A stretch of DNA of 64,000 nucleotides from Atopobium sp. (GCA_015259035.1 JABZHC010000001.1:43690-107689); one strand, 5' to 3'; counted from the first letter of the stretch, positions 8,970 through 19,445 are shown. Numbers and translations are program-made. The notes: a model not told the origin generated them from the letters alone.

Positions 8970-9720
8970 CGTCATCACCAGATTGCTGATCAAGCTCTGC
9001 TAGATATGATCTGTCCTTCTCAGTGAGCCGAGCGCTCTCTAAGAGGTCTGGACGCCACGCACGAGTGCGAGCAAGTGCAGATTGTCGTCTCCAGACTGCT
9101 ACCGCTCTGTGGTCTCCTGAAAGAAGCACAGACGGAACTTCTCGCCCCTCAAAGTTTGCTGGACGCGTGTACTGAGCATACTCAAGAAGGCCATCGTCAG
9201 AGAAGGACTCATCCTGCGAGCTCATCTCATCGCCAAGCGCACCAGGAAGCAGGCGCACCACCGAATCAATCACAGTAAGCGCAGGAAGCTCTCCGCCCGT
9301 CAGTACGTAATCTCCCATAGAAATAACGTTATCTGCCAGCTCATAGACACGCTCATCCATGCCTTCATAACGGCCACAAACAAACAGAATGCGTTCTTTT
9401 TGAGCGAGCTCTTGAGCAATTGCCTGAGTATACGGCCTACCAACTGGCGAGAAAAACACCACGTGGGGCTTGGCATCTGCCTGATCAGAAATCGCACGAA
9501 CTGCCTCAAAGATAGGAGCAGGCTTCATAAGCATGCCTTGTCCGCCGCCAAAAGGAGCATCATCTACCGTACGATGCCTATCATGCGTCCAGTCACGCAA
9601 GTCATGCGCATAGAACTCAAAAATGTTTGCCTTCTGGGCTCTGCCCATAATAGAAGCATTTAAATAGGGCGAGAAGACCTCAGGAAATACTGAGAGCGTT
9701 TCTAGACGCATGCTACTCAC
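8962..9720 (-). CDS. trmD: tRNA (guanine-N1)-methyltransferase
   Basis: A 252-residue SPOUT methyltransferase that makes m1G37 in tRNAs with G36, preventing frameshifting. Seen: LETLSVFPEVFSPYLNASIMGRA at the start, DDAPFGGGQGMLMKPAPI, FVCGRYEGMDERV and the knot segment SMGDYVLTGGELPALTVIDSV RLLPG. It overlaps rimM at its start by 8 bases and lepB at its end, consistent with one operon. Confidence 0.97.
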   Translation of the reverse strand: MSSMRLETLSVFPEVFSPYLNASIMGRAQKANIFEFYAHDLRDWTHDRHRTVDDAPFGGGQGMLMKPAPIFEAVRAISDQADAKPHVVFFSPVGRPYTQAIAQELAQKERILFVCGRYEGMDERVYELADNVISMGDYVLTGGELPALTVIDSVVRLLPGALGDEMSSQDESFSDDGLLEYAQYTRPANFEGREVPSVLLSGDHRAVAVWRRQSALARTRAWRPDLLESARLTEKDRSYLAELDQQSGDDDE

Positions 9721-10234
9721 CTAACCTAAGAAGGCCCTGAGGAATTGAGACGGTAATGGAGCCCTCGGCTGGGGCATCTTTGATAAATTCATCTACGGCA
9801 GGCATCAACACCTGTCCAAAAGGCCCCTCAATGACCCACACATTTTGTGTAGGTCCAACAAGAACCTCTGTAATTTCACCCAGAGAACCATGTTCTGTAT
9901 CACGTACTTCTCTACCCACAAGTAGAGAAACATTAACCAGACCAAAGTTTTCTGGAAGACATTCTTCTTCTACCAGAAGCGTTTTACCCACAAGCTCTTC
10001 TGCATCAGAGATGGTAGTTACGTCTTCAAAAGTTACAAGACTACCTTCTCTGTCATCTGATTCAACAGAGACAACCAAGAACTTCCTTGGGCCTTTAAGT
10101 GCAGGCGGAACAGGAACAACTGTCATGCCTTCAGCTATAAGAGAAGGAAGGCTGTGAACGGGAACCGTCACAACCTCCCCTCTTTTACCATGCGTTTTAA
10201 CAATTTGAGCAATTGCTCGCCAGTGTTTACGCAA
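9713..10234 (-). CDS. rimM: Ribosome maturation factor RimM
   Basis: A 173-residue 16S rRNA processing factor that assists 30S head assembly with S19. The N-terminal RimM domain shows IAQIVKTHGKRGEVVTVPV, and the C-terminal PRC-barrel half has GREVRDTEHGSLGEITEVL and LMPAVDEFI. Position between the KH-domain gene and trmD is the standard gene order. The reported start MRKHWRAIAQ gives the usual length. Confidence 0.93.
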   Translation of the reverse strand: MRKHWRAIAQIVKTHGKRGEVVTVPVHSLPSLIAEGMTVVPVPPALKGPRKFLVVSVESDDREGSLVTFEDVTTISDAEELVGKTLLVEEECLPENFGLVNVSLLVGREVRDTEHGSLGEITEVLVGPTQNVWVIEGPFGQVLMPAVDEFIKDAPAEGSITVSIPQGLLRLGE

Positions 10235-10236
10235 AA

Positions 10237-10539
10237 TTAGCCTACAACCTCGACATCAACAGAGGTGCCAACACGCTGGCCAAGAGCACGAGCCAAAGTA
10301 CGAATAGCCTTAATGGTTCTACCCTTGCGGCCGATGACACGTCCAGCGTCTTCCTCAGAGCAAGAAACCTCAATCAAGGCTCCATCCTCGCGATCGGTGA
10401 CGTCGAGTGCAACAGCATCTTCATTATCGACAAGACCACAGACGATGTACTCGACAAGATCAGCAACCTTGTCAGAGGGCATCTCCTGAATGTCTTGATC
10501 GACAGCGTCTACCTCAGTGGGCTCTGTGAATTCAGACAC
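10237..10539 (-). CDS. KH-domain RNA-binding protein (KhpA-like)
   Basis: A 100-residue protein with a single KH domain: LVEYIVCGLVDNEDAV, then GRVIGRKGRTIKAIRTLARA with the GxxG RNA-contact loop (GRKG). It has an acidic N-terminal extension of about 20 residues relative to the usual 75-80 residue KhpA. KhpA-type proteins bind many transcripts and affect cell elongation in Gram-positives. It lies between rpsP and rimM, the canonical position. Confidence 0.88.
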   Translation of the reverse strand: MSEFTEPTEVDAVDQDIQEMPSDKVADLVEYIVCGLVDNEDAVALDVTDREDGALIEVSCSEEDAGRVIGRKGRTIKAIRTLARALGQRVGTSVDVEVVG

Positions 10540-10542
10540 GAT

Positions 10543-10911
10543 TTACTCAGCCTCTGGAGCCTCGGACTCCTCAGCAGCTGCGGCAGCAGCCTCAGCAGCA
10601 GCCTCTGCAGCTGCAGCAGCCTTTGCCTGTGCCTTCTTGGAGAGCTTGGTCTTCTTCTCTGCAACTGGAGCACCAGTACGAGCGATCTCAATGAGGTGAG
10701 AAACTGCGCTTGTTGGCTGAGCGCCCTTTGCTACCCACTCATCAACCTTCTCGAGGTTGATATCAATCGTCTTAGGGCTAGTCAGTGGGTTGTAACGACC
10801 GACTTCTTCAATGTAACGACCATCGCGAGGCATACGACCATCAGCGACAACTACGCGATAGTACGGACGCTTCTTGGCACCGTGACGGGCCAGACGAATC
10901 TTAACTGCCAA
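10543..10911 (-). CDS. rpsP: 30S ribosomal protein S16
   Basis: A 122-residue S16, an assembly protein of the 30S body. The core is [34 protein letters not shown] and [13 protein letters not shown] start at TTG (MAVKIRL) because GGAGGAG lies six bases upstream and the family starts exactly there; longer frames are non-homologous. After the core there is an unusual 35-residue tail almost entirely Ala, Glu and Lys, which probably is a disordered extension. It heads the rpsP-KH-rimM-trmD-lepB-glyQS run. Confidence 0.96.
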   Translation of the reverse strand: MAVKIRLARHGAKKRPYYRVVVADGRMPRDGRYIEEVGRYNPLTSPKTIDINLEKVDEWVAKGAQPTSAVSHLIEIARTGAPVAEKKTKLSKKAQAKAAAAAEAAAEAAAAAAEESEAPEAE

Positions 10912-10929
10912 TGAAAACTCCTCCATACG

Positions 10930-10962
10930 AGCGGTGCCTCGGATGTTAGATGGGCTGCACCG
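10930..10962 (-). other. Hairpin in rpsP leader
   Basis: GCGGTGC and GCACCGC form a perfect 7-bp inverted repeat with a 19-base loop about 20 bases upstream of the rpsP start. It may be part of a regulatory leader RNA of the rpsP operon; no T run follows. Confidence 0.35.
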
Positions 10963-11057
10963 CAAAGCCACAAATCGGGTTACAAGTGTACAACAACGCA
11001 TTAACCTCGAAAAGTATAAATTTGCTCTCTTCAAAAAGTACTCGTAATTTATGTATG

Positions 11058-11092
11058 AAACACTTGTTCTATTTGTACAAAAAGTATACACT
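11058..11092 (+). promoter_or_regulatory. dinB promoter, leaderless type, with LexA-like half-symmetric box
   Basis: TTGTTC at 11064-11069 and TACACT at 11087-11092 are separated by exactly 17 bases and match the sigma70/SigA consensus well. The expected start of transcription falls at or within a base or two of the ATG at 11099, and no Shine-Dalgarno precedes that ATG, so the mRNA would be leaderless. AAACACTTGTTC (11058-11069) overlaps the -35 and resembles the Gram-positive LexA box GAAC-N4-GTTC with one left-arm mismatch, which would give SOS control; this second point is tentative. Confidence 0.55.
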
Positions 11093-11098
11093 ATTTCT

Positions 11099-12433
11099 AT
11101 GGACACATCAAAGGACATATCAGATAAAAACGCACGTAAATCGTGTGATTTCGAGTGGCATGGTAAAGCCATTGGGCTTCTTGACCTTGATGCGTTCTTT
11201 GCGTCTGTAGAACAACTTGATCATCCTGAGTGGCGCGGAAAACCAGTAATTGTTGGAGGCTCACCTCACAAACGAGGCGTTGTTTCAACCGCCTCTTATG
11301 AAGCAAGGAAGTTTGGCGTTCATTCTGCCATGCCTTCAGCTACTGCAGTAAGGCTCTGTCCACAAGCAATTTGGACCCCAGGACGCTATGACAGATACTC
11401 TGAAATGAGTGCTCTTGTTATGGGTTTTCTCAAAGATGAGACTCCCCTTGTTGAGCAGGTTTCTATTGATGAGGCATTTTTTGACATCACTCCAGGCAGA
11501 TTCTCCAAAGAAAATCCTTTGGAGATCTGTAAACGCATACAAAAGAAAGTTGCAGAACTAGGTGTTACCTGTTCCATTGGTCTAGGAACAAACAAGACAA
11601 TTGCCAAGATTGCTTCTGAACAAGAAAAACCTCGTGGTCTTACTGCAGTCTTTCCTGGTACAGAAGGTCGCTTTCTGGCGCCACTGCCCATTGAAGCAAT
11701 GAGCGGCATTGGTCCTGCGATGGCAAAGACACTTCATCAACAGGGAATCAAAACGCTTGGAGAGCTCTCAAGAGCAGATGCATCATACCTAACTTCCCTT
11801 GTTGGCAATACAGCTTCAAAGATGATTTTGCGCGCGCAAGGAAAAGAAGTTTCAGAAGTTCATGAAGCTGCCCAGCCTCGTGACGTTAAGTCTGTTTCTA
11901 ACGAGAGAACCTTTGAAACAGATTTGTTTGAGAAACAAGAAATTGAAGCAGCCATCAGACACATCTCTGGTGTTGTAGGCAGACGTCTTCGCAGAAAACA
12001 GTTACAAGGTTATACCGTAACGCTTAAGGTAAAAGCCTCTGCAACAGAGTCCCATACCGCTCAAAAAAGAATGTCTACTCCAACTGATGATGAGCATCTC
12101 TTTGCAGAGATTGCCGTTGGCCTTCTTTCAACCATTTGGAAAGAAGGACAGCCAGTAAGACTGCTTGGCGTTGGCATTAGCTCATTTACAGATGAGACAC
12201 AGAGCAGACCTGTTCAAACGTCTCTTTTTGATCAATTTAATGACACGTTTGACACCGCAGCCTCTGGACCTACAACAAAAAAGAAACCTCGGAGTGACTT
12301 ACGTCATCTCTCCGAGGTAACCGATAAACTCAAAGATAAATTTGGTTCAGATGCCGTGCAGTATGGTAGAGACCTACGCTTTGAGCATCGCGTTTCTGAC
12401 ACCATGCCTACAGGCAAAAACGAGCAAATCTAG
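11099..12433 (+). CDS. dinB: DNA polymerase IV (Y family)
   Basis: A 444-residue error-prone translesion polymerase. The catalytic palm shows [13 protein letters not shown] (first Asp pair) and [14 protein letters not shown] (SIDE motif, catalytic Asp-Glu); [14 protein letters not shown] and [16 protein letters not shown] are family signatures; a thumb HhH region follows ([17 protein letters not shown]), then the little-finger domain ([10 protein letters not shown]). The C-terminus has a clamp-binding-like TSLFDQF. Start at 11099 (MDTSKDIS) is supported by the promoter spacing. It is transcribed divergently from rpsP and stands alone. Confidence 0.95.
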   Translation: MDTSKDISDKNARKSCDFEWHGKAIGLLDLDAFFASVEQLDHPEWRGKPVIVGGSPHKRGVVSTASYEARKFGVHSAMPSATAVRLCPQAIWTPGRYDRYSEMSALVMGFLKDETPLVEQVSIDEAFFDITPGRFSKENPLEICKRIQKKVAELGVTCSIGLGTNKTIAKIASEQEKPRGLTAVFPGTEGRFLAPLPIEAMSGIGPAMAKTLHQQGIKTLGELSRADASYLTSLVGNTASKMILRAQGKEVSEVHEAAQPRDVKSVSNERTFETDLFEKQEIEAAIRHISGVVGRRLRRKQLQGYTVTLKVKASATESHTAQKRMSTPTDDEHLFAEIAVGLLSTIWKEGQPVRLLGVGISSFTDETQSRPVQTSLFDQFNDTFDTAASGPTTKKKPRSDLRHLSEVTDKLKDKFGSDAVQYGRDLRFEHRVSDTMPTGKNEQI

Positions 12434-12443
12434 GACACTAAAA

Positions 12444-12920
12444 CTACTCAGTAGGATCAGCAGATTCTGGAAGATTGTCTACCAGATCATCCTCAGAAAG
12501 CTCAAAAGCTGGAGCCAAAGCATCTTCTGGAAGATCAGCGTAAGGAATCTCAGAAGTCATAGCACCTTCGATATCCAGCTCTACACGAGGAGCGTCCGCC
12601 CAAAGTCGCTCAAGACGATAGTAGGACCTTACCTCAGGCTGGAATACGTGAACAACAACTGAGCCGTAATCAATCAGAATCCAATTGAGACCGTCACGAC
12701 CCTCAGTAGAAATTGGACGAATGCCGCAGTTTGCCGTGACCTTCTCGCGAACCTCATCAACAATAGCGTCAGCCAAACGAGCATTTCCGCCGGTGCAGAT
12801 AACAAAGTAATCGCAAACATCACTGAGACCAGTGAGGTCAAGCACAAGAATATCTTCAGCTTTCTTTTGATCTGCAGCAATTGCAGCAGTCTTTGCAAGC
12901 TCAAGTGAAGTTACAGCCAT
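12444..12920 (-). CDS. rsfS: Ribosomal silencing factor RsfS
   Basis: A 158-residue RsfS/YbeB/Iojap protein that binds L14 and blocks subunit joining when nutrients are low. Core signatures are ILVLDLTGLSDVCDYFVICTG, STEGRDGLNWILIDYGSVVVHVF and RSYYRLERLWADAP. The C-terminal 40 residues are an acidic tail not found in the shortest family members. It is the last gene of the obgE-nadD-yqeK-rsfS series and converges with dinB with a 10-base gap. Confidence 0.94.
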   Translation of the reverse strand: MAVTSLELAKTAAIAADQKKAEDILVLDLTGLSDVCDYFVICTGGNARLADAIVDEVREKVTANCGIRPISTEGRDGLNWILIDYGSVVVHVFQPEVRSYYRLERLWADAPRVELDIEGAMTSEIPYADLPEDALAPAFELSEDDLVDNLPESADPTE

Positions 12921-12949
12921 GAATTTCTCCGTTTTCTCATGTAGCCAGG

Positions 12950-13588
12950 CTACTTAGATGTCTTCTCAATCATCTCATTGTATAGGGCAATTGAGTTTGG
13001 ATACAAATAACTCTTTGATGAAATCACATACATCATAACGCTACAAAACGCCGTCTCATAAAGTTCATCGAGAGAGCCGCCATGTAAATATACGTTTCTT
13101 GCTTCTTCGACCGATGTAAAGTTTGGACGCAGAGGCTCAATAAGATCAGCTACATACAAGATTTTGTCTAGCTTGCTCATCTGACGGTCGCCCGCAGTGT
13201 GCTTCTGAATGGCGCTGAGAATCTGCTCAGAAAGCCAGGGATAGATGGCTGGTAGCGTTTTTGCGGCGAGAGGGCCATGTAAGAGCCCTACAATTTTTTG
13301 ATAAGGAGCTTCTGTCTGGATACGAAAGCGCTCTGCCAGTTCAATAGTTTCTGCATCAGGAAGAAGTTTCTCCCAATCATGCAAAATGCCTGCAACGCGA
13401 GCGCTCAACATATCTGCACCATAAGCCTGCGCAAGCGTTTCTGCACAATGTCCCACAGAGATAGAATGCGCAAAACGCTTAGGGTTCTTGTGATACATAT
13501 GACTCTTCAAATCAGACTCAAGCTGATCAATAAGCGCCTGTTGTTCTGCGGTATAGACAATATCTTTTGCTATAAGTGTTCTTTCCAT
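12950..13588 (-). CDS. yqeK: HD-domain nucleotide hydrolase (YqeK-like, diadenosine tetraphosphatase)
   Basis: A 212-residue HD protein with KRFAHSISVGHCAETLAQAYG, then GILHDWEKLLP carrying the His-Asp metal pair, and LDKILYVADLIEPLRPNF. This arrangement is that of the YqeK family, shown in other bacteria to split Ap4A symmetrically to two ADP. It lies between nadD and rsfS as in many Gram-positives, where YqeK follows nadD. Confidence 0.88.
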   Translation of the reverse strand: MERTLIAKDIVYTAEQQALIDQLESDLKSHMYHKNPKRFAHSISVGHCAETLAQAYGADMLSARVAGILHDWEKLLPDAETIELAERFRIQTEAPYQKIVGLLHGPLAAKTLPAIYPWLSEQILSAIQKHTAGDRQMSKLDKILYVADLIEPLRPNFTSVEEARNVYLHGGSLDELYETAFCSVMMYVISSKSYLYPNSIALYNEMIEKTSK

Positions 13589-13691
13589 TATGTCCTACAA
13601 AATATTGAGCCAAGTCTAATCTCTACTGTTTGACACTGCCTTGTTACTGACGTATATCAATCTGAGCAGCGGGTCGCTTTGGCTTGACCAC

Positions 13692-14378
13692 TTAATTGAG
13701 TGGCGTTGTGTCGGCGCCATAAAGCCCATGCTTGTGAATGTAACCTGTTACAGAATCGGGAGTTAGGTATCTGAGGCTCTGACCATTTTGAACTCTACTA
13801 CGCAGATAGCTTGATGAGATTGCTAGTGCGGGAACCTCAAGATAGGTTACCTTGAAGTCATAAGGTGAGTCTGCAATAACCTTTTGAGCACGACTCAGCT
13901 CATAACCAGGACGCGTTGCAGCAACAAAGTGAGCAAGCTCAGCTACGGTCTGTGCATCTTTCCAGGTGACAATATCAGCAATTGCATCTGCACCAGTAAT
14001 AAAGAAAAACTCAACGTTAGAGGGATATACCTTGCGCAATCTTCTAAGCGTATCAGCGGTGTAGGTGATGCCCTCATAATCCACCTCAAAACGAGAAGCA
14101 ACAAAATGAGGATTATCTGAGGTTGCCAGAAGCGTCATTGAGTAACGGTCTTCTCCCCTGGTAACTCCCTTGTTTTGTTTAAACGCAGGACGTCCAGCAG
14201 GCATAAAGACAACCACATCAAGATCCAAATCATCATATGCCTGTTCTGCAGCTACCAGGTGGCCATTATGAATAGGGTCAAAGGTTCCACCCATGATTCC
14301 CAGACGATAGGTGCAATTTTTATCCTGTCCTAAACGAGGCAAACCAGGATGCATGTTATTTAAGACGTCAACGGCCAT
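13692..14378 (-). CDS. nadD: Nicotinate-nucleotide adenylyltransferase
   Basis: A 228-residue NMN/NaMN adenylyltransferase that makes deamido-NAD in NAD synthesis. The Rossmann fold nucleotidyltransferase motif GIMGGTFDPIHNGHLVAAEQ and the C-terminal ISSSYLRSRVQNGQSLRYL (ISSTxIR-type) are clear. It starts 3 bases after the obgE stop. An N-terminal extension of about 25 residues precedes the first strand; no strong ribosome site is seen, so translation may depend on coupling with obgE. Confidence 0.95.
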   Translation of the reverse strand: MAVDVLNNMHPGLPRLGQDKNCTYRLGIMGGTFDPIHNGHLVAAEQAYDDLDLDVVVFMPAGRPAFKQNKGVTRGEDRYSMTLLATSDNPHFVASRFEVDYEGITYTADTLRRLRKVYPSNVEFFFITGADAIADIVTWKDAQTVAELAHFVAATRPGYELSRAQKVIADSPYDFKVTYLEVPALAISSSYLRSRVQNGQSLRYLTPDSVTGYIHKHGLYGADTTPLN

Positions 14379-14381
14379 ACA

Positions 14382-15899
<1,518 letters not shown>

Positions 15900-16649
15900 T
15901 TATGAGAACACGAGGATAACAACAATTACTGCAACGCCAAGAATCATCAAAGCAAAGTCTGATGGAGCCAAAGGATAGCGTTTAAATGCAGATGAAGCGT
16001 TCCTTAAATAGAAACCTCTCTGCTCAGCCGCAAGTGCCGAAGCATCAGCTTTTTTAACGGAACTTACCAGCAAAGGAACAATCAAAGGCATGGTGAGCTG
16101 GAGCTTCTTAATTGGATTTTTGGTATCAAACTCAACGCCACGAGCCATCTGAGCCTCCATGATATGGTTCATCTCTGAAGCAAAGACAGGCACAAAGCGC
16201 AAAACCGTTGCAATGGTAAATGCATAGGGGTATGGGACATGCGCCACTTCTACCAGCGCATTCATGAGGTCTTCTACGCGCATAAGCGAGAGCATAGAAA
16301 GCAGCGGCAGTGCCAGCGCAATTGTTTTTAGGGCAACGTTAAAGCCGCGCTCCAAACCGCCTACCGTGATGAATAAAAAGAGCGTTTGACCAGCAGGGGC
16401 AACAAGCGTCTGTACAACACACAAGATAAGACCTAAGACAGCAAAGCCAAATACCAGCTTAAAAGTCTTCTGAGCATTCTGTGAGACAACTCCCACGCAA
16501 ATAGTGAGCGCGAGCACTGCAAGCACCTCAAGCGTTCCTTGAGCGGCAAAGGCGGCCACAAAGAGCTCAAGCGCAAACACAAGCTTGGCCACAGGATTTG
16601 CCTTATGAAGGAAGCTTGTTCCTTCGGTGTAATCAATAACACTACCCAC
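15900..16649 (-). CDS. ecfT: ECF transporter transmembrane (T) component
   Basis: A 249-residue energy-coupling factor T protein (CbiQ/EcfT family) that links the S component with the ATPases. It has several hydrophobic segments and two coupling-helix Ala-Arg-Gly motifs: MEAQMARGVEFD and the later AAEQRGFYLR region. Start GTG (MGSVIDYTEG) has AAGGAGG six bases upstream inside the end of the ATPase gene, an 8-base overlap that implies coupled translation. It is the last gene of the leader-S-A-T unit. Confidence 0.92.
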   Translation of the reverse strand: MGSVIDYTEGTSFLHKANPVAKLVFALELFVAAFAAQGTLEVLAVLALTICVGVVSQNAQKTFKLVFGFAVLGLILCVVQTLVAPAGQTLFLFITVGGLERGFNVALKTIALALPLLSMLSLMRVEDLMNALVEVAHVPYPYAFTIATVLRFVPVFASEMNHIMEAQMARGVEFDTKNPIKKLQLTMPLIVPLLVSSVKKADASALAAEQRGFYLRNASSAFKRYPLAPSDFALMILGVAVIVVILVFS

Positions 16650-18567
16650 GAGGAGCCTCCTTACCATTAAGCGTGGCTGCAATACGAGCAATCTCAAACT
16701 GATGCTGCAATGCGTCAAGCACCTCTGAAGCACTGCTAAGCCCAGTAAATGATGAATCCACGTGCGCTCCAGCAAGCTTTGACAGCTGAATCATCTGAGG
16801 AGCCTCAACATATGCTTCTTTCAAAACTTCATCTGTCGAGAAGATCTGTGTAACTTCCCCATCATCTAACACGCTACCATGAGCCATAACGACAATTCTT
16901 GTGGCAAAGTCCAGCACAACCTCCATGTCATGACAGACCATAAGAACTGCACAGCCCTTCTCGCACAGTGATTTGACCATATCCATGACCTGCATGCACT
17001 CTTTGTAATCCAGACCCGAAGTTGGCTCGTCAAGCACAAGAATATCTGGCTCGCAGGCAACCACGGACGCAAGCGCTACCATCTGTCGCTGTCCGCGAGA
17101 AAGCATAAACGGCGACGCGTCCGCATCAAGCCTCATACGCTCAATTACTTCAAGCGCCTTGCATCGGGCATCCTCTGCAGACGCACCCTTGAGCTCAAGG
17201 CCAAACGCAATCTCCTCAAGAACGCTCTCTTTACAGATCTGATAATCGGGATTTTGGAACAGCGTAGAGACATGCTGGGCAATCTGCGACGTCTTCCAAT
17301 CCTTGCATGAGACACCCTTAATATGAATGTCTCCCGATCGAGGACGCAACAGGCCATTTACCAGCTTAGTTAAAGTTGTTTTACCTGCGCCGTTTTGACC
17401 CACAAGTGCCACAAGCTCGCCAGGATGCAAACTGAGAGAGACACGCTCAACGCCATCAGTACTATCCTGATATTTAAAAGTGGCGTCGATAACGTCAAGA
17501 ACAGATTGAACGCTTGGCTGCTCTGCGTCTTGAAGAATACCAATCCTGTCAAATGGTCCGCTCGATTCAGCAACTACAGGACCATCTATTTTTGGAAGAT
17601 ATGTCTCCCCTGCTAATTCAACGTCATTAGTAGCTGATGGCTGAGAGCCCTCTGTAAGAGAAATGCTGCGATGCTGGAGAGCGCCTACACAGCACGCAAG
17701 CTGCTTGGCGGCTGACTGAACTGACAACGCAGTTTCATCGCAGACAGCTCTATCCGCCTCAGATAACAAGTGAGCATATTCTGACTGATGAGAGAGCTCA
17801 TGGACGCCCTTTGAGACGCGCACGCAACGAGGAACATCAACGCCAACCTCTTGCAGTAAATCCACCTGAGAAAACACTTCCTCACCGCTACCGTATGCAC
17901 AAATGGAGCCCTTGTCCATAACGGCAATCTTTGAGCAATACTTAGCGAGAAGACCAACTTTCTGCTCAATTACCACAACCGTAATACCTTTGGTTCTGTT
18001 GAGCTCTGAAAGGGTCTGGAAGATTAACTCGGACGACGTTGGATCTAAGGCCGCTGTTGGCTCATCAAGCACCATAACTTGTGGCTGAAGCGCCAAAAGT
18101 GCTGCTATAGCAACCTTTTGCTTCTGTCCACCAGAAAGAGAAGCAATCTCTCTAAAGCGAAGGTTGGCAATACCAACTGTCTCTAGAGCATAGGTAATGC
18201 GCTCTGGAATCTCTGCATGAGGAACAGCAAAGTTCTCAAGACCAAAAAGAAGTTCATCCTCAACAATTGAAGCAACCATCTGCGCATTGATATCTTGGGT
18301 GATTGATCCCACAATCTTAGAGATATCAGTTAAGGCAACCGTACAGGTATCCATTCCAGAGACAAGAATCTTGCCAAAGAAATAACCTCTAAAGTGATGT
18401 GGAATGGCACCAGAGAGTGCAAGAGCAAGCGTAGACTTACCTGCACCAGAAGGGCCAACAATACCTACAAAGTCACCCTCCTGAACGCTCAGAGAGAGTT
18501 CATTCAGAGCGCGTGCTGAGCTATCTGGATAGCTATATGACACAGATTGAACTTCGATAATAGACAC
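16642..18567 (-). CDS. ecfA: ECF transporter fused ATPase (A1-A2)
   Basis: A 641-residue protein with two ABC ATPase domains in one chain. First domain: Walker A GPSGAGKST, signature LSGGQKQKVA, Walker B VMVLDEPTAALD. Second domain (from about residue 375): GQNGAGKTT, signature degenerate as LSRGQRQMVA, then ILVLDEPTSGLD. A linker of about 100 residues joins them. ECF systems usually have two separate ATPase genes, so this is a fusion. Start GTG is preceded by TGGAG. It powers the S component encoded just upstream. Confidence 0.93.
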   Translation of the reverse strand: MSIIEVQSVSYSYPDSSARALNELSLSVQEGDFVGIVGPSGAGKSTLALALSGAIPHHFRGYFFGKILVSGMDTCTVALTDISKIVGSITQDINAQMVASIVEDELLFGLENFAVPHAEIPERITYALETVGIANLRFREIASLSGGQKQKVAIAALLALQPQVMVLDEPTAALDPTSSELIFQTLSELNRTKGITVVVIEQKVGLLAKYCSKIAVMDKGSICAYGSGEEVFSQVDLLQEVGVDVPRCVRVSKGVHELSHQSEYAHLLSEADRAVCDETALSVQSAAKQLACCVGALQHRSISLTEGSQPSATNDVELAGETYLPKIDGPVVAESSGPFDRIGILQDAEQPSVQSVLDVIDATFKYQDSTDGVERVSLSLHPGELVALVGQNGAGKTTLTKLVNGLLRPRSGDIHIKGVSCKDWKTSQIAQHVSTLFQNPDYQICKESVLEEIAFGLELKGASAEDARCKALEVIERMRLDADASPFMLSRGQRQMVALASVVACEPDILVLDEPTSGLDYKECMQVMDMVKSLCEKGCAVLMVCHDMEVVLDFATRIVVMAHGSVLDDGEVTQIFSTDEVLKEAYVEAPQMIQLSKLAGAHVDSSFTGLSSASEVLDALQHQFEIARIAATLNGKEAPRG

Positions 18568-18602
18568 AGTGTTCTCCAGAAAATAAGTGCGTATCTAAGA
18601 AC

Positions 18603-19196
18603 TTATCGGCCCAAAACCTTCTTAAGAGGAGCCGCAAGAACCTGAACAACAATAGCATTAAAGAATGCAGTTCCCACGATGACAGGAAGCATTACGTAGA
18701 AAAGCTCAATAGTTGCACCCTTGGCTGGAATAGCAATGGCAGCAAAAATCAGGCCAGAGATAAGAGTGGTTACAAAAGAACCAATTGCTGGCATTACTGG
18801 CTTATCTGCAAGAGCGGACCTTGTGAAGGCAAACATAACAAGTGAAGCCGCGCCCTCTGCAACAAAATCAGCGCCAGGGACAGAGGTGGTCAGCTGAATA
18901 ACAGTAGCTGCGATAAGACCAATAACCAGGCTCTGAACAGCGTTTGGCTTCAAAAGAAGAATAGCCAGGCAGAACGACGCAATAATGAACTCTGGACCAA
19001 TTCCAATAGCACTAATTGCCTTGCCAACGGTTAGGTTAAGAATAAAACCTGCGGCAATAAGAACAGCGACAAGAACTAGAGAAGTAACATCCAAAACACC
19101 TGAAGACTTTGAAACAGTAACAACACGTGGTGCCTGCTCTGCAGATCCCGTCTCTGTGTCTGCGGCGTTGACCTGATTGAGATTTTCTGTAGACAT
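18603..19196 (-). CDS. ECF transporter S component, probably tryptophan-specific
   Basis: A 197-residue membrane protein with a polar N-terminal 35 residues and about six hydrophobic segments, first gene of the S-A-T operon; strong site AAAGGAG before ATG. S components bind the substrate. Sequence alone suggests the TrpP type weakly (QLTTSVPGADF recalls the LTT-FP region of TrpP as I remember it). The stronger evidence is the upstream leader ORF with three consecutive Trp codons followed by a terminator, which means expression responds to charged tRNA-Trp. Substrate is therefore inferred to be tryptophan or a precursor. Confidence 0.8.
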   Translation of the reverse strand: MSTENLNQVNAADTETGSAEQAPRVVTVSKSSGVLDVTSLVLVAVLIAAGFILNLTVGKAISAIGIGPEFIIASFCLAILLLKPNAVQSLVIGLIAATVIQLTTSVPGADFVAEGAASLVMFAFTRSALADKPVMPAIGSFVTTLISGLIFAAIAIPAKGATIELFYVMLPVIVGTAFFNAIVVQVLAAPLKKVLGR

Positions 19197-19288
19197 ACAA
19201 ACTCCTTTAACGCAAAACTAAAACGTACAAACAAATTTTTAACAACACGGGTTTCTCGCCATCCGGATTTAGCAAGAAACGTACGCAC

Positions 19289-19315
19289 AAAAAAAGCTCT
19301 CGGTCACCCGAGAGC
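19289..19315 (-). terminator. Attenuator terminator of the ECF (Trp) operon
   Basis: On the minus strand GCTCTCGG-GTGA-CCGAGAGC is followed by seven T: an 8-bp stem with a 4-base loop, 25 bases after the leader stop codon and about 90 bases before the S-component ATG. Its loop and 3' arm (complement of 19297-19306) can instead pair with leader bases 19348-19357 (CGGTCA with TGACCG, plus up to four pairs past a bulged C), an antiterminator that would form if a ribosome stalls at the Trp codons. Confidence 0.85.
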
Positions 19316-19340
19316 CTCTAAATGCGCATGCAGAAGCAAC

Positions 19341-19403
19341 TCATCGCTGACCGGAGAAAGACAAGTTGTTCCACCACCACTGCTGAGTGCATGTAGCGCG
19401 CAT
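19341..19403 (-). CDS. Tryptophan leader peptide (WWW)
   Basis: A 20-residue ORF, MRATCTQQWWWNNLSFSGQR, with a strong ribosome site GGGAGGAGG seven bases upstream of ATG and a TGA stop. Three consecutive TGG codons lie at 19371-19379. It is followed by a terminator and then the ECF S-component gene. This is the classic layout of ribosome-mediated attenuation as in trp operons of enterics and actinobacteria. The ribosome at the stop codon would cover the antiterminator arm at 19348-19357; a ribosome stalled at WWW would leave it free. The peptide itself is probably not functional. Confidence 0.88.
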   Translation of the reverse strand: MRATCTQQWWWNNLSFSGQR

Positions 19404-19445
19404 GATATGTCCTCCTCCCAAGAGCGTAAATTGCATTGTAAGAAG

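Noticed and set aside
10509..10699. Arg/Leu-rich and Ala-rich frames around the end of rpsP
   Set aside because: They are alternative frames of the repetitive Ala/Glu codons in the S16 tail.
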